Below, in pieces: positions 1 to 12,199 of a DNA stretch of 64,000 bases. The stretch comes from Siphonodentalium dalli (taxonomy: Eukaryota; Mollusca; Scaphopoda; Gadilida; Siphonodentaliidae). The notes beneath the pieces were generated by a model that was not told the origin of the DNA, searched no databases, and worked only from the letters and a program-made list of their open reading frames with translations. The position numbers and the translations under genes are program-made. Positions within the stretch are counted from its first letter, which is position 1, and each line of letters begins with the position of its first letter. The stretch is taken from positions 17,797,739 through 17,861,738 of the forward strand of contig CP136062.1 of NCBI GenBank assembly GCA_032622095.1, written 5' to 3'.

Positions 1-472
1 GCCACTTCCTAATGGCGTTTTCGGTGCACGCCGAAAGCGACAAAAAGTGTGCCATTAGTAACGCGCCGAAAGCGACAAAATGTTCGTCGTTACAGCGTAC
101 TTTTTGTCGCTTTCGGCGCGCTGAAACATGCGCTAATATCGCACATTTTGACGCTTTCGGTGCATGGCGGCATCTAGCCCGTATACTATATAGATTGAAA
201 TTTGAGATATATGATGCATGTTTTTGCCGACTGGCCCACAAAATGACTCGTTCCCAATCTACATGTTACCAATGTCAACAGTCATGGCAAATTTCACAAT
301 GATCCGACCAAAGTTACAACCTGTGCCAATGGAAATTGTCGACGGACGTACTTATGTTCGGAAACCACAGTGATTGGCGATGGGTATACCAAACCATGGC
401 AAATTGGCAATATCTCAACTTGATTTTTCATATTCAGCAGCTTGAGCTGAAATGCATGCTGAAATAGCGTCT

Positions 473-857
473 TACCGCTATTCTCAAAGTAATTGACCAG
501 AAAAACGGGGTGATACCCCGGTCATGACCGCGGTGATACCGGTAATAAACGGTAACGGTATTGATATGGTCACGGCGGTGGAGTTACGGTATTGGGCGAT
601 AATGATACCGCAGTCTTTTAGCGGGCACCGCATTAATTTTTTTGAATACCGCGGTCTTTTAGCGGGCACTGCATTTTTTTGAATACCGCGGTGATTTTCA
701 TGGAACTATTTGAGGGGAGGTATTTACTCCCACATACTTGTTCGCATTAACAAGCGGTATCAGTACCGCGGTATTGGAGGATACCGCGGTATAGTACTGC
801 GGTATTAACGGGGTGACACCACGTTATTGGTGGTCAATTACTTTAAGTATAGCGGTA
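473..857. mobile_element. TA-flanked MITE with 27-bp terminal inverted repeats
   Basis: The left end TACCGCTATTCTCAAAG and the right end, read on the other strand, TACCGCTATACTTAAAG continue into the same 'taattgacca', giving about 27 bp of inverted repeat with two mismatches. The interior is full of 'accgcggt' and 'ggtgatacc' palindromes and has no credible reading frame. The paralogous block has a single TA at 1920-1921 in matching flanks ('gaaatagcgt..TA..atcaaattatg'), which is the empty site. TA target duplication is typical of Tc1/mariner-type transposition; the family is inferred. Confidence 0.8.
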
Positions 858-1387
858 CATATCAAATTATGCAGCTTCTCAGCCATAAATAATGATAATC
901 ATATTTATTCGAACAACGTATTCGGAAACACACCTGAATAGTACAACCACCGGTCCCTGGCACAAAATGGTCATAATACTAAAAGTACATATATATCAGA
1001 CACAGGGGTCCCTGTTATTATATTATTTTTAGGGTCACATTCCCCACTTTAAAGAAAGAACACCAAGCTTGGTGAAAATGGCTTCAAAATCACAATTTTT
1101 TCAAAATACCAAATGTGTTGACAGGACTGCCCCTTCCTTAAATAGTATAATAGTCTTTAAAACTAACATCCATAAAATGGGATAAAGCAAAACAAGTTTT
1201 AAAAATCCATTCCCAAATTCAAAAAAATGATCGATTTTTTTAAAATCTGCCGATCTGCCCGTCCGTTTGATCGCCTATATATAGCAAAAGTTATAAACAT
1301 TATCAGCGCCCTTAATCCCCGGGTTGGAATATCAATTGTATGGAATACTATTAGGGCCATTTCCTAATGGCGCTTTCGGTGCCATTA

Positions 1388-1662
1388 GGAAACATATATC
1401 TCAAATTTCAATATATAGTATACGGGCTAGATGCTGCCACCGAAAGCGACAAAATGTGCGATATTAGCGCATGTTTCGATGCGCAGAAAGCGACAAAAAG
1501 TGTGCCATTAGTAATGCGCCAAAAGCGACAAAATGTGCGTCGTTACGGCGCACTTTTTGTCGCTTTCGGCGCGCCGAAACATGCGCTAATATCGCACATT
1601 TTGTCGCTTTCGGTGGCGGCATCCAGCCCATATACTATATATTGAAATTTGAGATATATGAT
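1388..1662. repeat. Long hairpin (about 88-bp stem)
   Basis: The stretch starting 'atatatctcaaatttcaata' (1386) is mirrored by one ending 'ttgaaatttgagatatat' (1662). The shared interior includes 'gccaccgaaagcgacaaaat' and 'gcgatattagcgcatgtttc', and an inner hairpin sits around 1525. The diverged first copy (about 1-215) keeps only the right half and part of the core. It looks like a fold-back miniature element. Confidence 0.75.
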
Positions 1663-2405
1663 GCAAGTTTTTTGTCGACTGGCCCACAAAATGACTCGTT
1701 CCCAATCTATATGTTACCAATTCCAACAGTCATGCCTAATTTCATAATGATCCGACCAAAGTTACTACCTGTAGCCCATGCCAATGGAAATTGTCGACGG
1801 ACGTACTTATGTTCGGAAACCACTGGCGATGGATACCAACCCATGGAAAATTGGCAATATCTCAACTTGAATTTTCATGTTCAGCAGCTTGAGCTAAAAT
1901 GCATTCTGAAATAGCGTTTTATTTATCAAATTATGCAGCTTCTCATGTCTCAGCCACAAATAATGATAATCCTATTTATTCGAACAACGTATTCGGGAAC
2001 ACACATGAATAGTACAACCACTGGCTCCTGGCACAAATTGGTCATAATACTAAAAGTACATATATATACAGGGGTCCGGGATTTTTTTTTATTATATTAT
2101 TTTTAGGCTCAAATTCCCCATTTTAAAGAAATAACACAAGCTTGGTGAAAATGGCTTCAAAATCAATTTTGTTTTGAAAATACCAAATTTGTTGACAGGA
2201 CTGCCCCTTCCTTAAATATTATAATAGTCTTCAACACTAACATCCATAAAATAGGATGAAGAAAAACAAGTTGTAAAAATCTATTCCCAAATTCAAAAAA
2301 AAAATAAAATTTTTATTTTAATCTGCCGATCTGCCCCTCCGTTTGATCGCCTATATATATATAGCCAAAGTCATAAACATTATTAGCGCCCTTAATCCCC
2401 GGGTT

Positions 2406-2880
2406 ACTAGCATGATATGACCCTATGTGCACATTTTCAGAGGGGTTAAGTCGTTTTGTCGCCTTTTTCCGGACAGACACACGAACTCAATTTATTTTTA
2501 TTAGTAAAGGTTAGTGCTAATGTCACTACATGTATATATTTGCACGCGTGACACCCCGTCAACAACACCGCCATCGCTAGTGTACGCCCCTGGCCTCGGG
2601 ACAGAATCTGACCAACATCCCGCGACTGGACGTCGCCTTGATATGAATCTTGAAAGCATAATTCCGAGTTTTACTATACGAGTATAGGCTGCACTTTCAA
2701 GAATGAACAGTCCGTATTATAGGTAAAATAAAGTCAATCCTGATTACGATACGGCAAACTAACTTCATTTATATTATTCGATTAATACAAGCCGTTACTC
2801 TTTTCATCATTACTATCAATAAAACACGAATTATGCATGCACGCCAGAAACAGGTCTGTTGTGACAAACGCATGGCCAAA
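2406..2880. other. No gene or repeat recognised
   Basis: Unique-looking sequence after the duplicated block. There are short open frames only and nothing I can assign. Confidence 0.5.
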
Positions 2881-2994
2881 TAGCCTGTCTATGTCTCTTT
2901 GAAAAGCCGACGAAATTCCTAACAGATGTACATCGTTTATGAATTTCGTCTGCTTTCCAAAGAGACATACACAGCGTACTCCGGTATCAGGCTA
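2881..2994. repeat. Short fold-back element
   Basis: 'tagcctgt..atgtctctttg' and 'gacgaaattc' on the left arm are mirrored by 'gaatttcgtc' and 'caaagagacat..aggcta' on the right arm. The same terminal motif (gtctctttgaaaagc) bounds the element at 61357-61859, so this is probably a deleted relative. Confidence 0.6.
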
Positions 2995-3689
2995 TAAGAG
3001 GCCATGCAGTTAGATCGTACTGTGAGAAGCACACTCGATTAATTATCTTCATCCGGGCACTTTGAACCAACGGGGCCCGCATCTTGGTTATGTCGCAATA
3101 ATCAAAGTGTCCCTTTAATGTCCAACGCAGTTTTTCGTGTTTGTGGCATTTTATGTGAGGTCAGTTGTCGACCGAATAATGTAACTGCCGGTGTCCGTGG
3201 ATAGGGCGAATGTGGACCTTTCGTTAGACACCAAAAGGAGTCCCCTACGCCCTGCATGTATTCCTCGAGATATCGGCCGTCCCACGCAATTTGAAATTCT
3301 GTCCCGCAGACTGTCGTTTTGTCCCATATCCCATCCCATCCCGCAGATTGTCATGTCCCTTCTAATCTAAGTTATTCGGACTTCAAACAGTTTTATAGGA
3401 CGTTGGCCGATATCCAACAATCATCAATCATTATTCATATACGCCATCAAGGAAAACGACGCGGACTCGCCCCCCAGATTCACGACAACTCTAAACGGAC
3501 CAAACAGAATACAGACGAGCAGATTAGGTGAGACATCTTTTCTTGACCCCTTCTCTGTCCCGTTTATGTTTCATGATTGGGTATAAACGCAATATTAATC
3601 AGTAGTTATGCTTTGTCACATCGCAGACTCATTAGGCAAATTTATAACAGACGTAACCTCACAGCAACAGAAACATTAATTGATTCCTC
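2995..3689. other. Unassigned sequence upstream of the LINE
   Basis: Two short opposing open frames (3151-3354 minus, 3319-3531 plus) have no features of a known family. The LINE endonuclease domain would be expected here, but I cannot recognise it, so the LINE is probably 5'-truncated or decayed. Confidence 0.4.
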
Positions 3690-4928
3690 GAGAGTTTCTG
3701 GTCCAAGGCAGACATGACTGAGTTATCGCTAGCAGCAAGGATCCAGACAGAACATTTCAGATCCAACTACTCAGTGAAAGACGATATTGAAACACTCTGG
3801 TCGGCTTTCAAGGACATCTGCATTCAACTTCTCCAGCTAGTACCATCCAAAATGAGCACCACCAGATTCCATCAACCATGTATTAATGGAGAAATCAAGC
3901 GCCTGTCAAGAAAGAAACATCGGGCTTATAATAAAGCCAAAAAAACAGGGAATAAACATGACTGGGAACGCTTCAAACAACTGAAAAATCAAAGTCGCAA
4001 ACAATGCAAGGCAACCAAGTCCAAATACATCATGGATCTAGTGACTGAAAACGATGGGAGGAGAACATCAAAGAGACTATGGACTTACATCAAGAGTAAA
4101 AGGAAAGATAGTTCTGGAGTGTCACCACTGAAGAGAAGAGGAATTATATACAGCGACGCCAACACAAAGGCAGAGATACTCAATCAACAATTTTCATCAG
4201 TATTCACCACAGAAGACACCACAAATATACCAGCTGAGCCCATCCCGGTGAATAAAGTGGACGAAATAGTCGTCACCGAAAATGGAGTACTTAAATTGCT
4301 AAATAACATCAACATACATAAGGCCACTGGACCTGACGGTATTCCTGGACGACTACTAAAAACAGTCGCTTCAGAAATTACACCAATGCTGACAAAACTC
4401 TTTCAATCCTCAATCAACCAAGGGAAAATACCAACTGACTGGAAAGAGGCATATATCACTCCATTGTACAAGAAAGGAGATAAAACATCTGCATCAAACT
4501 ACCGTCCAGTATCTTTAACATCAATCTGCAGCAAACTTCTAGAACATATAATTCACCACCATCTAATCAGTTATCTGGAATCAAACGACCAGTTAACAGA
4601 CTTTCAACATGGTTTCAGAAAGAACAGATCATGTGAAACTCAACTTCTCTTGACGGTGGGTGACTTAGCAAGAGGACTATTTAAAGGCGAACAGATCGAC
4701 GCTGCACTACTCGACTTCTCCAAGGCATTCGACAAGGTACCGCATCAGAGATTACTACAAAAGTGCATAGGACATGGCATAAATGACAACATCTTGGAAT
4801 GGATAAAGGATTTTCTCTCAAACAGAACCCAGAGAGTCATCTTAGAAGGTCATCTCTCCGAAGAAAAACCTGTAACATCAGGAGTACCACAAGGAACAGT
4901 TATGGGACCATTACTGTTCCTTATCTAC
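3690..4928 (+). pseudogene. LINE ORF2 5' part: linker and reverse transcriptase up to motif B
   Basis: This is a non-LTR retrotransposon polyprotein, probably of the CR1/jockey group. The frame is open from an ATG at 3714, and homology seems to start slightly upstream (WSKADMTEL); a stop lies just before it. In order it shows a basic linker ([20 protein letters not shown]), [47 protein letters not shown], the catalytic-Asp motif [14 protein letters not shown], and [17 protein letters not shown]. It then runs abruptly into unrelated sequence at 4929; the last 15 residues of the open frame are not LINE. The matching remainder, starting INDLP, lies 23 kb away at 28094. The endonuclease domain is absent. 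It is non-functional as it stands. Confidence 0.93.
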
Positions 4929-4934
4929 CCCTTA

Positions 4935-5360
4935 CCAAATTTCCCTACCCTAATTTCTCATGAGTTTCTCCTGTGAAACTCATGTTAGTTTCTCACATGA
5001 GTTTCTCAGTAGTTTTTTAAGATGCAAATGAGGTGGGTGGAGCTTTAAAACTAACATGATTTCTCATGTTTTCACATGAGTTCTACTGTGAAAAATTAAG
5101 ATTTCTCCTGAGAATAGGGTAGAAATATTTCTCATGAGAATAGGGTAGAAATATTCCTCCTGAGAAATATTCCTCCTGAGAAATATTCCCCCTGAGAATA
5201 GGGTAGAAATATTCCTCCTGAGAAATATTCCTCCTGAGAATAGGGTAGAAATATTCCTCCTGAGAATAGGGTAGAAATGTTTCTCCTGAGATTAGGGTAG
5301 AGATTTGTCTCACCTGAGAATAGGGTAGAAATTTTTCTCACCTGAGAATAGGGTAGAAAT
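4935..5360. repeat. Left-end subterminal repeats of the 23-kb insertion
   Basis: The first part (4949-5100) is a cluster of 'tttctcatgag' and 'cacatgag' palindromic words. From 5101 to 5360 there are about ten imperfect copies of 'cctgagaatagggtagaaat' with 17-30 bp spacing. The minus-strand open frames at 5083-5383 are simply this repeat read through. Confidence 0.8.
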
Positions 5361-6377
5361 TGTTGCACATAATTAGACATCATCTGATAATGTTTTTAGT
5401 ACACTGTTACTGGTAATTGGAGTGACCTGTATTTATCACAAATTTATAGCTTACTTTTCATCTTATATTTGAGAATATACCCGGATTGGTGTCCGCAACA
5501 CTGCTTATGTGATACTCATAATACTCGAAGAAATTATGACAATATGAAGGGAATATGTAATGCAAGTAATATTTATTCCATTCTCATAAATAATTAGCAG
5601 AACATAAAATAGTTGTCAAAAACATAACCAGGATAGTATTATACTTAAGATTGTCCATGAACATGTTATATGAGAGGGTAGTATGAGGCACAGACTGGTG
5701 GCCCTGATAGAAGATATGCCTACATATAGGGGAAATATGATCTTGTATAAACTTAATTTTTCAATTTACATTCTTATGCTCAAAAGACATATTTAGGTTA
5801 ACCATGAAATACAATCTCAATATATCAGTTTATCCAGTTAATGCAGCTCAAATTAGGTCGAAATAGATCCAGTTTAAAAATTAAATAAAAAAAGGTATTA
5901 GTTCATGGTTGCATGATTTAATATTTATTACACAATTATGTACATAGCTATATCCGTTTTGGCACATCCTGGCCTTTCCATAGCTTATTGTCAATGGTGA
6001 TGGACTGATCTTGGTCATGGTAGATCACTTGATAACTAAATTATATTTTCTTCTATGAGCTGATGCTCATGCAACTTTAAAGAAATTAATATTTAAGACA
6101 TGTGAAAGAACAGCATTTTATAAACCAGTTTAAATTCTCACTCAATCGACAATAACACGCCCATAGTTATATGCATTCATCTTAAACAAACCTTATAATT
6201 TACATACATGTACTTCAGATTTCTACCTAAGTTCTTGCCTTTTGTTGACCATGTCATCACATGGTAATTGTTATTTAATTCACAACATATAATGAAAATA
6301 CCCATGCATCTGGTATAATGTTGTCATTTTTTGTTGTTCATTGATATACAGGCCACATAAAAATTAAATTAAGACCC
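5361..6377. other. AT-rich backbone of the insertion, nothing recognised
   Basis: No open frame of note and no clear repeat. Composition is strongly AT-rich. Confidence 0.5.
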
Positions 6378-6850
6378 AATGGCAGCCACAAACACATCAA
6401 CAGATTAAATAGTACAAAACTGGAATAAAGTAACCACAATGTTTTAGTGTTTAATGATACAATCGCCATTAGAAACACATGCCTGGATAGGTTCCCTGTT
6501 AAAGCCAAACCAAGCTAATTTAATGATGTCCCTCATGTAATTTAATTTAATTATCTAAAGATTTACCATAACCTCTTTTTGGTACAGACAGGAAGATGAG
6601 ACCATATCTCACCATTCAGAATTACATCCAGAAACACATCAACAGATTAAATGATTAAATGGTATCAAACTGGAATGAAGTAACCCTAATGTTCTAGCTT
6701 TCAATGATACATGCTCCATTACAAACACATGTCTGCCCACATTTCCTGTCAAAGCCAAAACAATTTTATTTTATGAGGCTCATATAATTTAATTTAATTA
6801 TCTAATGATTTACCATAACCTCTCCAAGTAATGTATTAGCTGTAGTTTGC
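6378..6850. repeat. Two-copy tandem duplication, offset about 241 bp
   Basis: 'aaacacatcaacagattaaa' occurs at about 6391 and 6632. It is followed in both by matching tracts ('actggaat.aagtaacc', 'taatttaatttaattatcta', 'atttaccataacctct'). Confidence 0.75.
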
Positions 6851-8158
6851 TCCCAGATGCCTGCTACTCTAGATGAAAATATTGCTAGGTACATGTGTAA
6901 TCTGTAAATGTTATGTACATATGTTAATTAATGTTGTCTAAATGTCATTACTTGATTTAGTAGACAATAAACTTGATTGCTTCTTTGGTACAGACACCAA
7001 ATGAGACAATATATCCACAATTCATGATAAGCTATTGATTAAGCCAGAATATGCTGAAACCAGTACAGCTATCTACATAATTATTAAAACATTTAGTTAC
7101 AAAGTCATGCATAGTGCCCTTTTAAGAAGATAGCAAAGGCAACATTTAAAAGGCCTACATACTGTAAAACATTTACAGACAACATGTTATTTATTTTTCA
7201 AAACAGTGAAAATCATATGACAATATTTAATTTGTTGCTGCATTATAGCTTTGGTTCCTGCATTTTAAAACAAGATCTTCATATTTAATGCAAGGAGCAT
7301 GTCTGTCAATTTTACACGAGCAATGCATAACCTTTGTTAAAATATTATGGTACTGTACACAAAATCGCCTGGTACCTTTAAAATCAATCTGGCACCTTTA
7401 AAATTATTAATTTGTATGTTGGGAAATACATTCACAACTGAAATATGGCCAATAACATTGTGTTGCATTCAATTACCACATCATACATTTACAGCTCTAT
7501 ATATGCATAAGAAAAAAAATATGCAAAATTCAAAATTCAAATGCAGAACAGCAGTTACTGCAATATTACCACCTTGTTAAAATATAAATATATGTGTTCT
7601 ACAGAATATTTGATTATCTGTAACCTCTTTGACTGAACTATTTTGAAGAACTGTTTTCGGTGCACTGTCTATTTTTAACCCCTTTTGCTACATCCATATG
7701 AACCATTGTGGGTTAGGTTAGTCTTAGATGTCAAAGTGTCAAAGTTAATTATTTAGTTAGTTTTATTTAGAAATGATCTGAACAATCCTAGCTTGATAAT
7801 ACTGTATTATGTAGCTCATGCAGGCTATCTTTTCCTCCAACATCAAATGTCAGTGGCTCAACTATTAAACAATATTATGACTGTCTTTAAATATCAATTT
7901 AAGTTTACCTGCTTCCAGTATTAATTGCATCACACTATAACTATGCATTGCATTCCAGTACTCAATTTAAGCACAGTATCCACTGTAAGCTCTCTTGGCA
8001 GTTTAAAATTAACTATTTATTACTGATGTGTTATGGCATGATACATTAATAATCTACAGTGCTGTTGGAATGACATTGTTTACTTTTGACATCTGACCTG
8101 ACTTGAAATAGCTTTAGATTTAAAAAGAGTGATTAAATCGACTGTCTGATTTGTTTTG
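6851..8158. other. AT-rich, no gene recognised
   Basis: Only short open frames (for example 7347-7580 plus) without family features. It lies directly 3' of the unknown minus-strand gene and may be its 3' flank. Confidence 0.45.
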
Positions 8159-9253
8159 TCAGTACAGAATGGATAACTCCCACAGTCGCATCTTTCTGAG
8201 AACCATATCCCTCAGTTTGAATCGCTGCTCCATGTTATTAAATGACTTGAAATTTCTTATGGTTCCACATGATAGAAAGATGATTTCATGCACGCACAAA
8301 CAATGCATTCTGTTTAAAGTGTTTGATGCAATCAATCCAATGTCAGTGAAAATGTCTGCCGGTTGGTTATGGGCACACTCTATATACAGATGGACCATCG
8401 ACAATTGTTTGCACGTTGTATGGCAAGGCAAACAAAACACTGAAACATCACAGCTTTTAAAAATACCATTTATATATTCCTTGACATCATTTTCAACAAT
8501 TGTAGGGATATGCAATGTCTGATCCCCTATTGTAATTCCTTCTTGTGCTGCTGCTAACTTTTGACGCAAAGTGTTTTTCTTCATTGCATCATCACAGTCG
8601 CCTTGCACCTTTGCGGAAAGTTTAGAAAAGTTATCCAAATCTGAGAGGAAGATATATACATTTCTCTCTCAGTATTTGATCAAATCCAATGTCAAACGAT
8701 AATGATTTTAATCGTTCAGAGAAATACCACTCAAAGAATTTAACTTAAATTATTCCATTCATCTTCTGTGAAATTAATTACATGTTCTTTCTGGAGAGAT
8801 GGTATGGTGTAATTATCCATTGGCAACTCAACCTTATTAAAGATGTGATTCTCAACAGATTCAGGAAAAAACTTTGTCCTCACAAGCTTTCTATACAGTT
8901 CAAAGTTAGAACCATATACTTGTCTAATAGAACCTTTTTCCGAAGATCCCGTTGATCCAGAGTCACATAGCTTTGTTTCTATTTCAGAACAAACATGCTT
9001 GCAGATTTCAAAATCTTCATAATATCGATGGATGATAAATCGCAGGAATGAACAGAATGGCACATAAAAATGTCGTCAATTTTGCGTAGTTCATATATAT
9101 CTTCTGAGTTCTCTGGTCACATTACCAGCACGAATGAATTTTTCAGAATCGCCCGATTTGTTTTGCTTGCTGAAGTCCATTGAAAATAGGTGCTCCCCTG
9201 CAATGCTGTGGTACTCCAAATCTGGAACAGACTTGAGTCTTGATCCCATTTTC
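8159..9253 (-). CDS. Unrecognised spliced gene or pseudogene inside the 23-kb insertion
   Basis: I do not recognise the product. Three minus-strand coding blocks can be read. The last exon (8640-8159) follows a textbook acceptor (tatatcttcctctcag) and ends in a stop; it contains a cysteine/histidine-rich stretch (VFCLPCHTTCKQL, then LYIECAH, then MHCLCVHEI). The middle exon (about 9060-8745) carries LRFIIHRYYEDFEICKHVC and ends at a weak donor (gttaaat). Removing the 104-bp intron 8744-8641 keeps the frame across NNL/NLDNF. The upstream block (9253 down to about 9100) starts after an AG at ttatttccttccag with KMGSRLKSVPDLEYHSIAGE. It joins the middle exon only if one or two 1-nt frameshifts near 9070-9115, or an unseen intron, are allowed. 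The stop between the blocks favours a decayed copy. As the only multi-exon coding signal of the backbone it is a candidate transposase or cargo gene. Cys/His pairs could bind zinc, but this is inference. Confidence 0.4.
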
Positions 9254-9297
9254 TGGAAGGAAATAATAACGATGGCGTCAGTGACACTGAATCTCAT

Positions 9298-9610
9298 CTT
9301 GGGCTAATTTTATTTCAGATTTGACAATGTGACCACATTATAGTCACTGACCACAGAATAGTCTAGGATGTGTGTTATCATGAGTTTCAGGTCATGTATT
9401 ATGTAGCATGATTTATGTGTTGTATTGGAAAACATACGTTCATAAGATAGTTGCTGTGGATGCCCCAAAATTGGTTTTGGTTGTGTACTTGTTCAGAGGT
9501 TGTCTTTGTGATGATGATTTTAGTCACTAAATGTTCTATTTAAATTGACATGGTGAATATCTGAATGATCTGTGCATAAATAACTGAATGACTTATGCAA
9601 AAGCATATTT
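9298..9610. other. No feature recognised
   Basis: AT-rich sequence between the unknown gene and the next repeat. It would hold its promoter if the gene is complete; no TATA-like element stands out. Confidence 0.4.
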
Positions 9611-9611
9611 T

Positions 9612-9935
9612 GGGGAAGCCTGATATGGCCGCCAGAAGTTGTTTTTCATGAGGTCAAGGTATAAAGGAGACGTTCCAGTCTACATATCAACAGCAACACA
9701 AATTTCATGAAAATCGGTACATAAATAGAGCCTCTAGACCATACTACATGGAATTTTTTAGAAAATACAAGATGGCTACCAGCGACCATGTTTTTATGAG
9801 GTCAATGTCAAAAGAGGACGTTCCGGTCTATTTATTGACAGCAGTCCACACCCAAAATGGGACTGCTCAGTCCTATAATTACCAACAAGAACCCCCACAC
9901 AATAAATTTCATGGGAGATCGGAACATAACTATCG
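9612..9935. repeat. Two imperfect copies of a about 155-bp repeat
   Basis: 'atggcc/tgcc(a)gcca..tttttatgaggtcaa' followed by 'gacgttcc.gtctac/tt' and 'acagca.' occurs twice (about 9625 and 9772). It resembles the dispersed 'aagatggc..ccatgttttt' family seen elsewhere in the window. Confidence 0.6.
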
Positions 9936-10700
9936 CCCGTAGGTGCAATGTATGACTGGGCGGATGGCGCATTGTGACTTGATTTCGCGGTGATATTTCT
10001 ATGTTCAGCTTGACTTTGTCAAGTTGAGCTAATCAACCCATTTTCTCTGGAGGGATACATAAGTCGCGTTTTCAATTCCCATTTATGGAAATATCACCGT
10101 TAAATGTGTTTCCATGGTTTAGATTCATGCATGTATGGCATCCAGCTTGTTTAAAAGTTGAAATATATTATGGTCACATGTGGGGGCCATATTTATTTGA
10201 TGAAATCAAGCACAATTTCATAGTCACATCTCTAGAAGACTGCGGAGAGAAAGACTGCTGTTGACACTATGGCTCAGCTTGACATCATTTAGTTGAGTGC
10301 AAGGGAATAGTTAAAATGCTCCATATTTCCATCGAATCAAGCTATTTTTCCAAACAAGTTACTTGTCTTAAATGGAAATTTATTGGGAGATGGTTATTCA
10401 AGGTCATAAACATTTATTCAAGATGCTGGTCACATGAAACCAATGTTTTTAATTGAACTCACATTAAGAATTTATCTGTGGTCAAAATGGTTAATGTATT
10501 CTGCTCTTTCTTTAGCATAGCCTTGTATCGTGGCTCTGAATCTTCTCTGGTATGTTGCTGCCTTCATTCCTGAAATGGCGAATATAAAGTGACAAACAAC
10601 ATAACAAGTGCACCGCTGGGCAGAGGTAACGCCCCCGACTGTACAATCAGAGAGGATTTTTCTTATTTTTGTGCAAATAAAGTTATGTTATGCCACATGT
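9936..10700. other. No gene recognised
   Basis: Mixed sequence without a convincing open frame or repeat. I checked 10600-10660 ('gggcagaggtaacgccccc') for a tRNA and found no cloverleaf. Confidence 0.4.
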
Positions 10701-11130
10701 TGTTCTATATTAGCTTCAAATTTGGTCTGGTGCCACAAAAATAGAAGGAAACTGAATTTTCTAAAAAAAAACTGAATTTTTTAAGTCGAAAAAGGGTCAT
10801 AACTCTCACAAAAATTATCCGTTTGAACCAAAATTTTACCTTGACCTGTATTGCGATATTGGTAATACACAAAAAAACGGGTTTTGCAAATAAACAATCC
10901 AAAATCAAGTTATCATCTGGAAACCAAAAAAAGTAGCAGAAAACCTGAATTTTCTAAGTCCAAAAAGGGGCGTAACTCTGGAAAAAATGGGCGGACGAAA
11001 CCACGGCTATGGGGAAATCTTGTCCCCCCGGCTGGTCTATTGGCATACCAAAGATCAACTGAATTGAATTCGCGAAACCAAAGTTATGAGTTGAAACGTT
11101 CGTACGGACGGAGGGCTCCACTATATACCC
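10701..11130. repeat. Dispersed repeat with 'aagtcgaaaaaggg.c.taactc' motifs, two units
   Basis: 'ctgaattttctaa..aagtc.aaaaaggg.c.taactct' occurs at about 10750 and 10945, roughly 190 bp apart. Related wording ('gagttatggccctttttgga', 'cgaaaaaggggaataactcc') recurs near 34810 and 35570. The 126-aa open frame 10884-11264 is this repeat and not a gene. Confidence 0.6.
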
Positions 11131-12191
11131 CCAAATCTCCTTCAGAGATCGGGGGCATAATAAATAGTTGCCCTGGTTCATGGAATGAATTGTTTGCATT
11201 ATATCCAGAGAAACCTCAAATTACAATTGAAATCCTCATAGGCTCAACTCTAAAGAACATTTGAAGGATATGACTTATCTGAGGTAACTTCTTTAACTTG
11301 ATCATAATCATCAATAGAAGGATATTCCACCCAACAGCATTTTGTCGAGTATTCTAATAAACAAATCTGATTCGGAAAAATACATGTATATAAATTTATA
11401 ATTGTTGTAGTGCCGTGCCGCCCTAGCCACCATGGCTCACTGTTATACAATTTGGTTTGATTTATTGTTCAATATTCCTTTCTTGTGAAACTGGAAGTCT
11501 AAAACGAGGGCGATTCTTAACATTACTGTATTGTGTTATTGATGTAGTCTACGCGAAGCTCGCTGATATGCAAAATGCCCCAGAAAGTTTGTGTTTTAGC
11601 TGCTTCAAAACAATATATATATATTACTTACGTTTTCATTCTTCTTGCAAACTTCATGATATTTCTGGCCAACTCCATGATTTATCTTGGAAAAATATTC
11701 CTGCACATGTACTGATGTGTCACCATGTATCAGAAAACATAAATGTTAAAAAGATGATCACAAGAGTTGAATTATTCGCTGTATTGCAAGAGTGAAATAT
11801 GTCCAACACACCACACATTGGCAGAGTTGTATATGGCAAAGTTTTATTTAGGATCACAGACATCTGGCTGTGGCAGATTTATTATGGTAGTAGCTGTACT
11901 GGGTGAAATAGACAGCTCGCATGTTGTAATAAAAATTAATTTAACAGCTAACAGGGTTTTAATGGACAAATGTCAGATAATAGGTCATGGTAGCTCTCAG
12001 ATTTGAGCAGTTATTTGGAGATAGGGCTACGACCAGAAGAAGTGCTATGTTTCCTCAATTTTATGCATGTCAAATTGTTTCAATCCTGTAACAGCTAGGA
12101 TTCCTGTTGCTTATTGAAACTTAACCATCATTCTATATAATGTAGGGAGAGTTTTCCAATGCAAGTTCATTAGAGCCCCAGAGCTCTAACC
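11131..12191. other. No gene recognised
   Basis: Open frames of 112 aa (11457-11795 plus) and 79 aa (11767-12006 plus) overlap and have no family features or splice context I can defend. Confidence 0.4.
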
Positions 12192-12199
12192 CTCTCATG

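Larger units (their letters stand above)
1..2405. repeat. Tandem duplication of a repeat block (about 1.0 kb units)
   Basis: Bases 1-472 match 1355-1918, and 858-1330 match 1920-2405, so the region is two diverged copies of one block. Each copy holds a hairpin rich in 'gaaagcgacaaaa', then a segment of a dispersed family ('cccacaaaatgactcgttcc', 'gacggacgtacttatg') that recurs at 57-59 kb, then a unique tail ending in 'cgcccttaatccccgggtt'. The first copy is interrupted by a miniature element at 473-857. Open frames here are small and come from the repeat; I do not call a gene. Confidence 0.8.

Noticed and set aside
12-302. 96-codon frame and the similar 147-codon frame at 1471-1914
   Set aside because: Both lie in the duplicated hairpin repeat and share its palindromic words; no independent coding evidence.
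3151-3531. Short opposing frames as a LINE endonuclease or ORF1
   Set aside because: No endonuclease motif or zinc knuckle could be read in either; left unassigned.
10600-10670. Possible tRNA or SINE head
   Set aside because: No A box and B box pair at suitable spacing and no cloverleaf.
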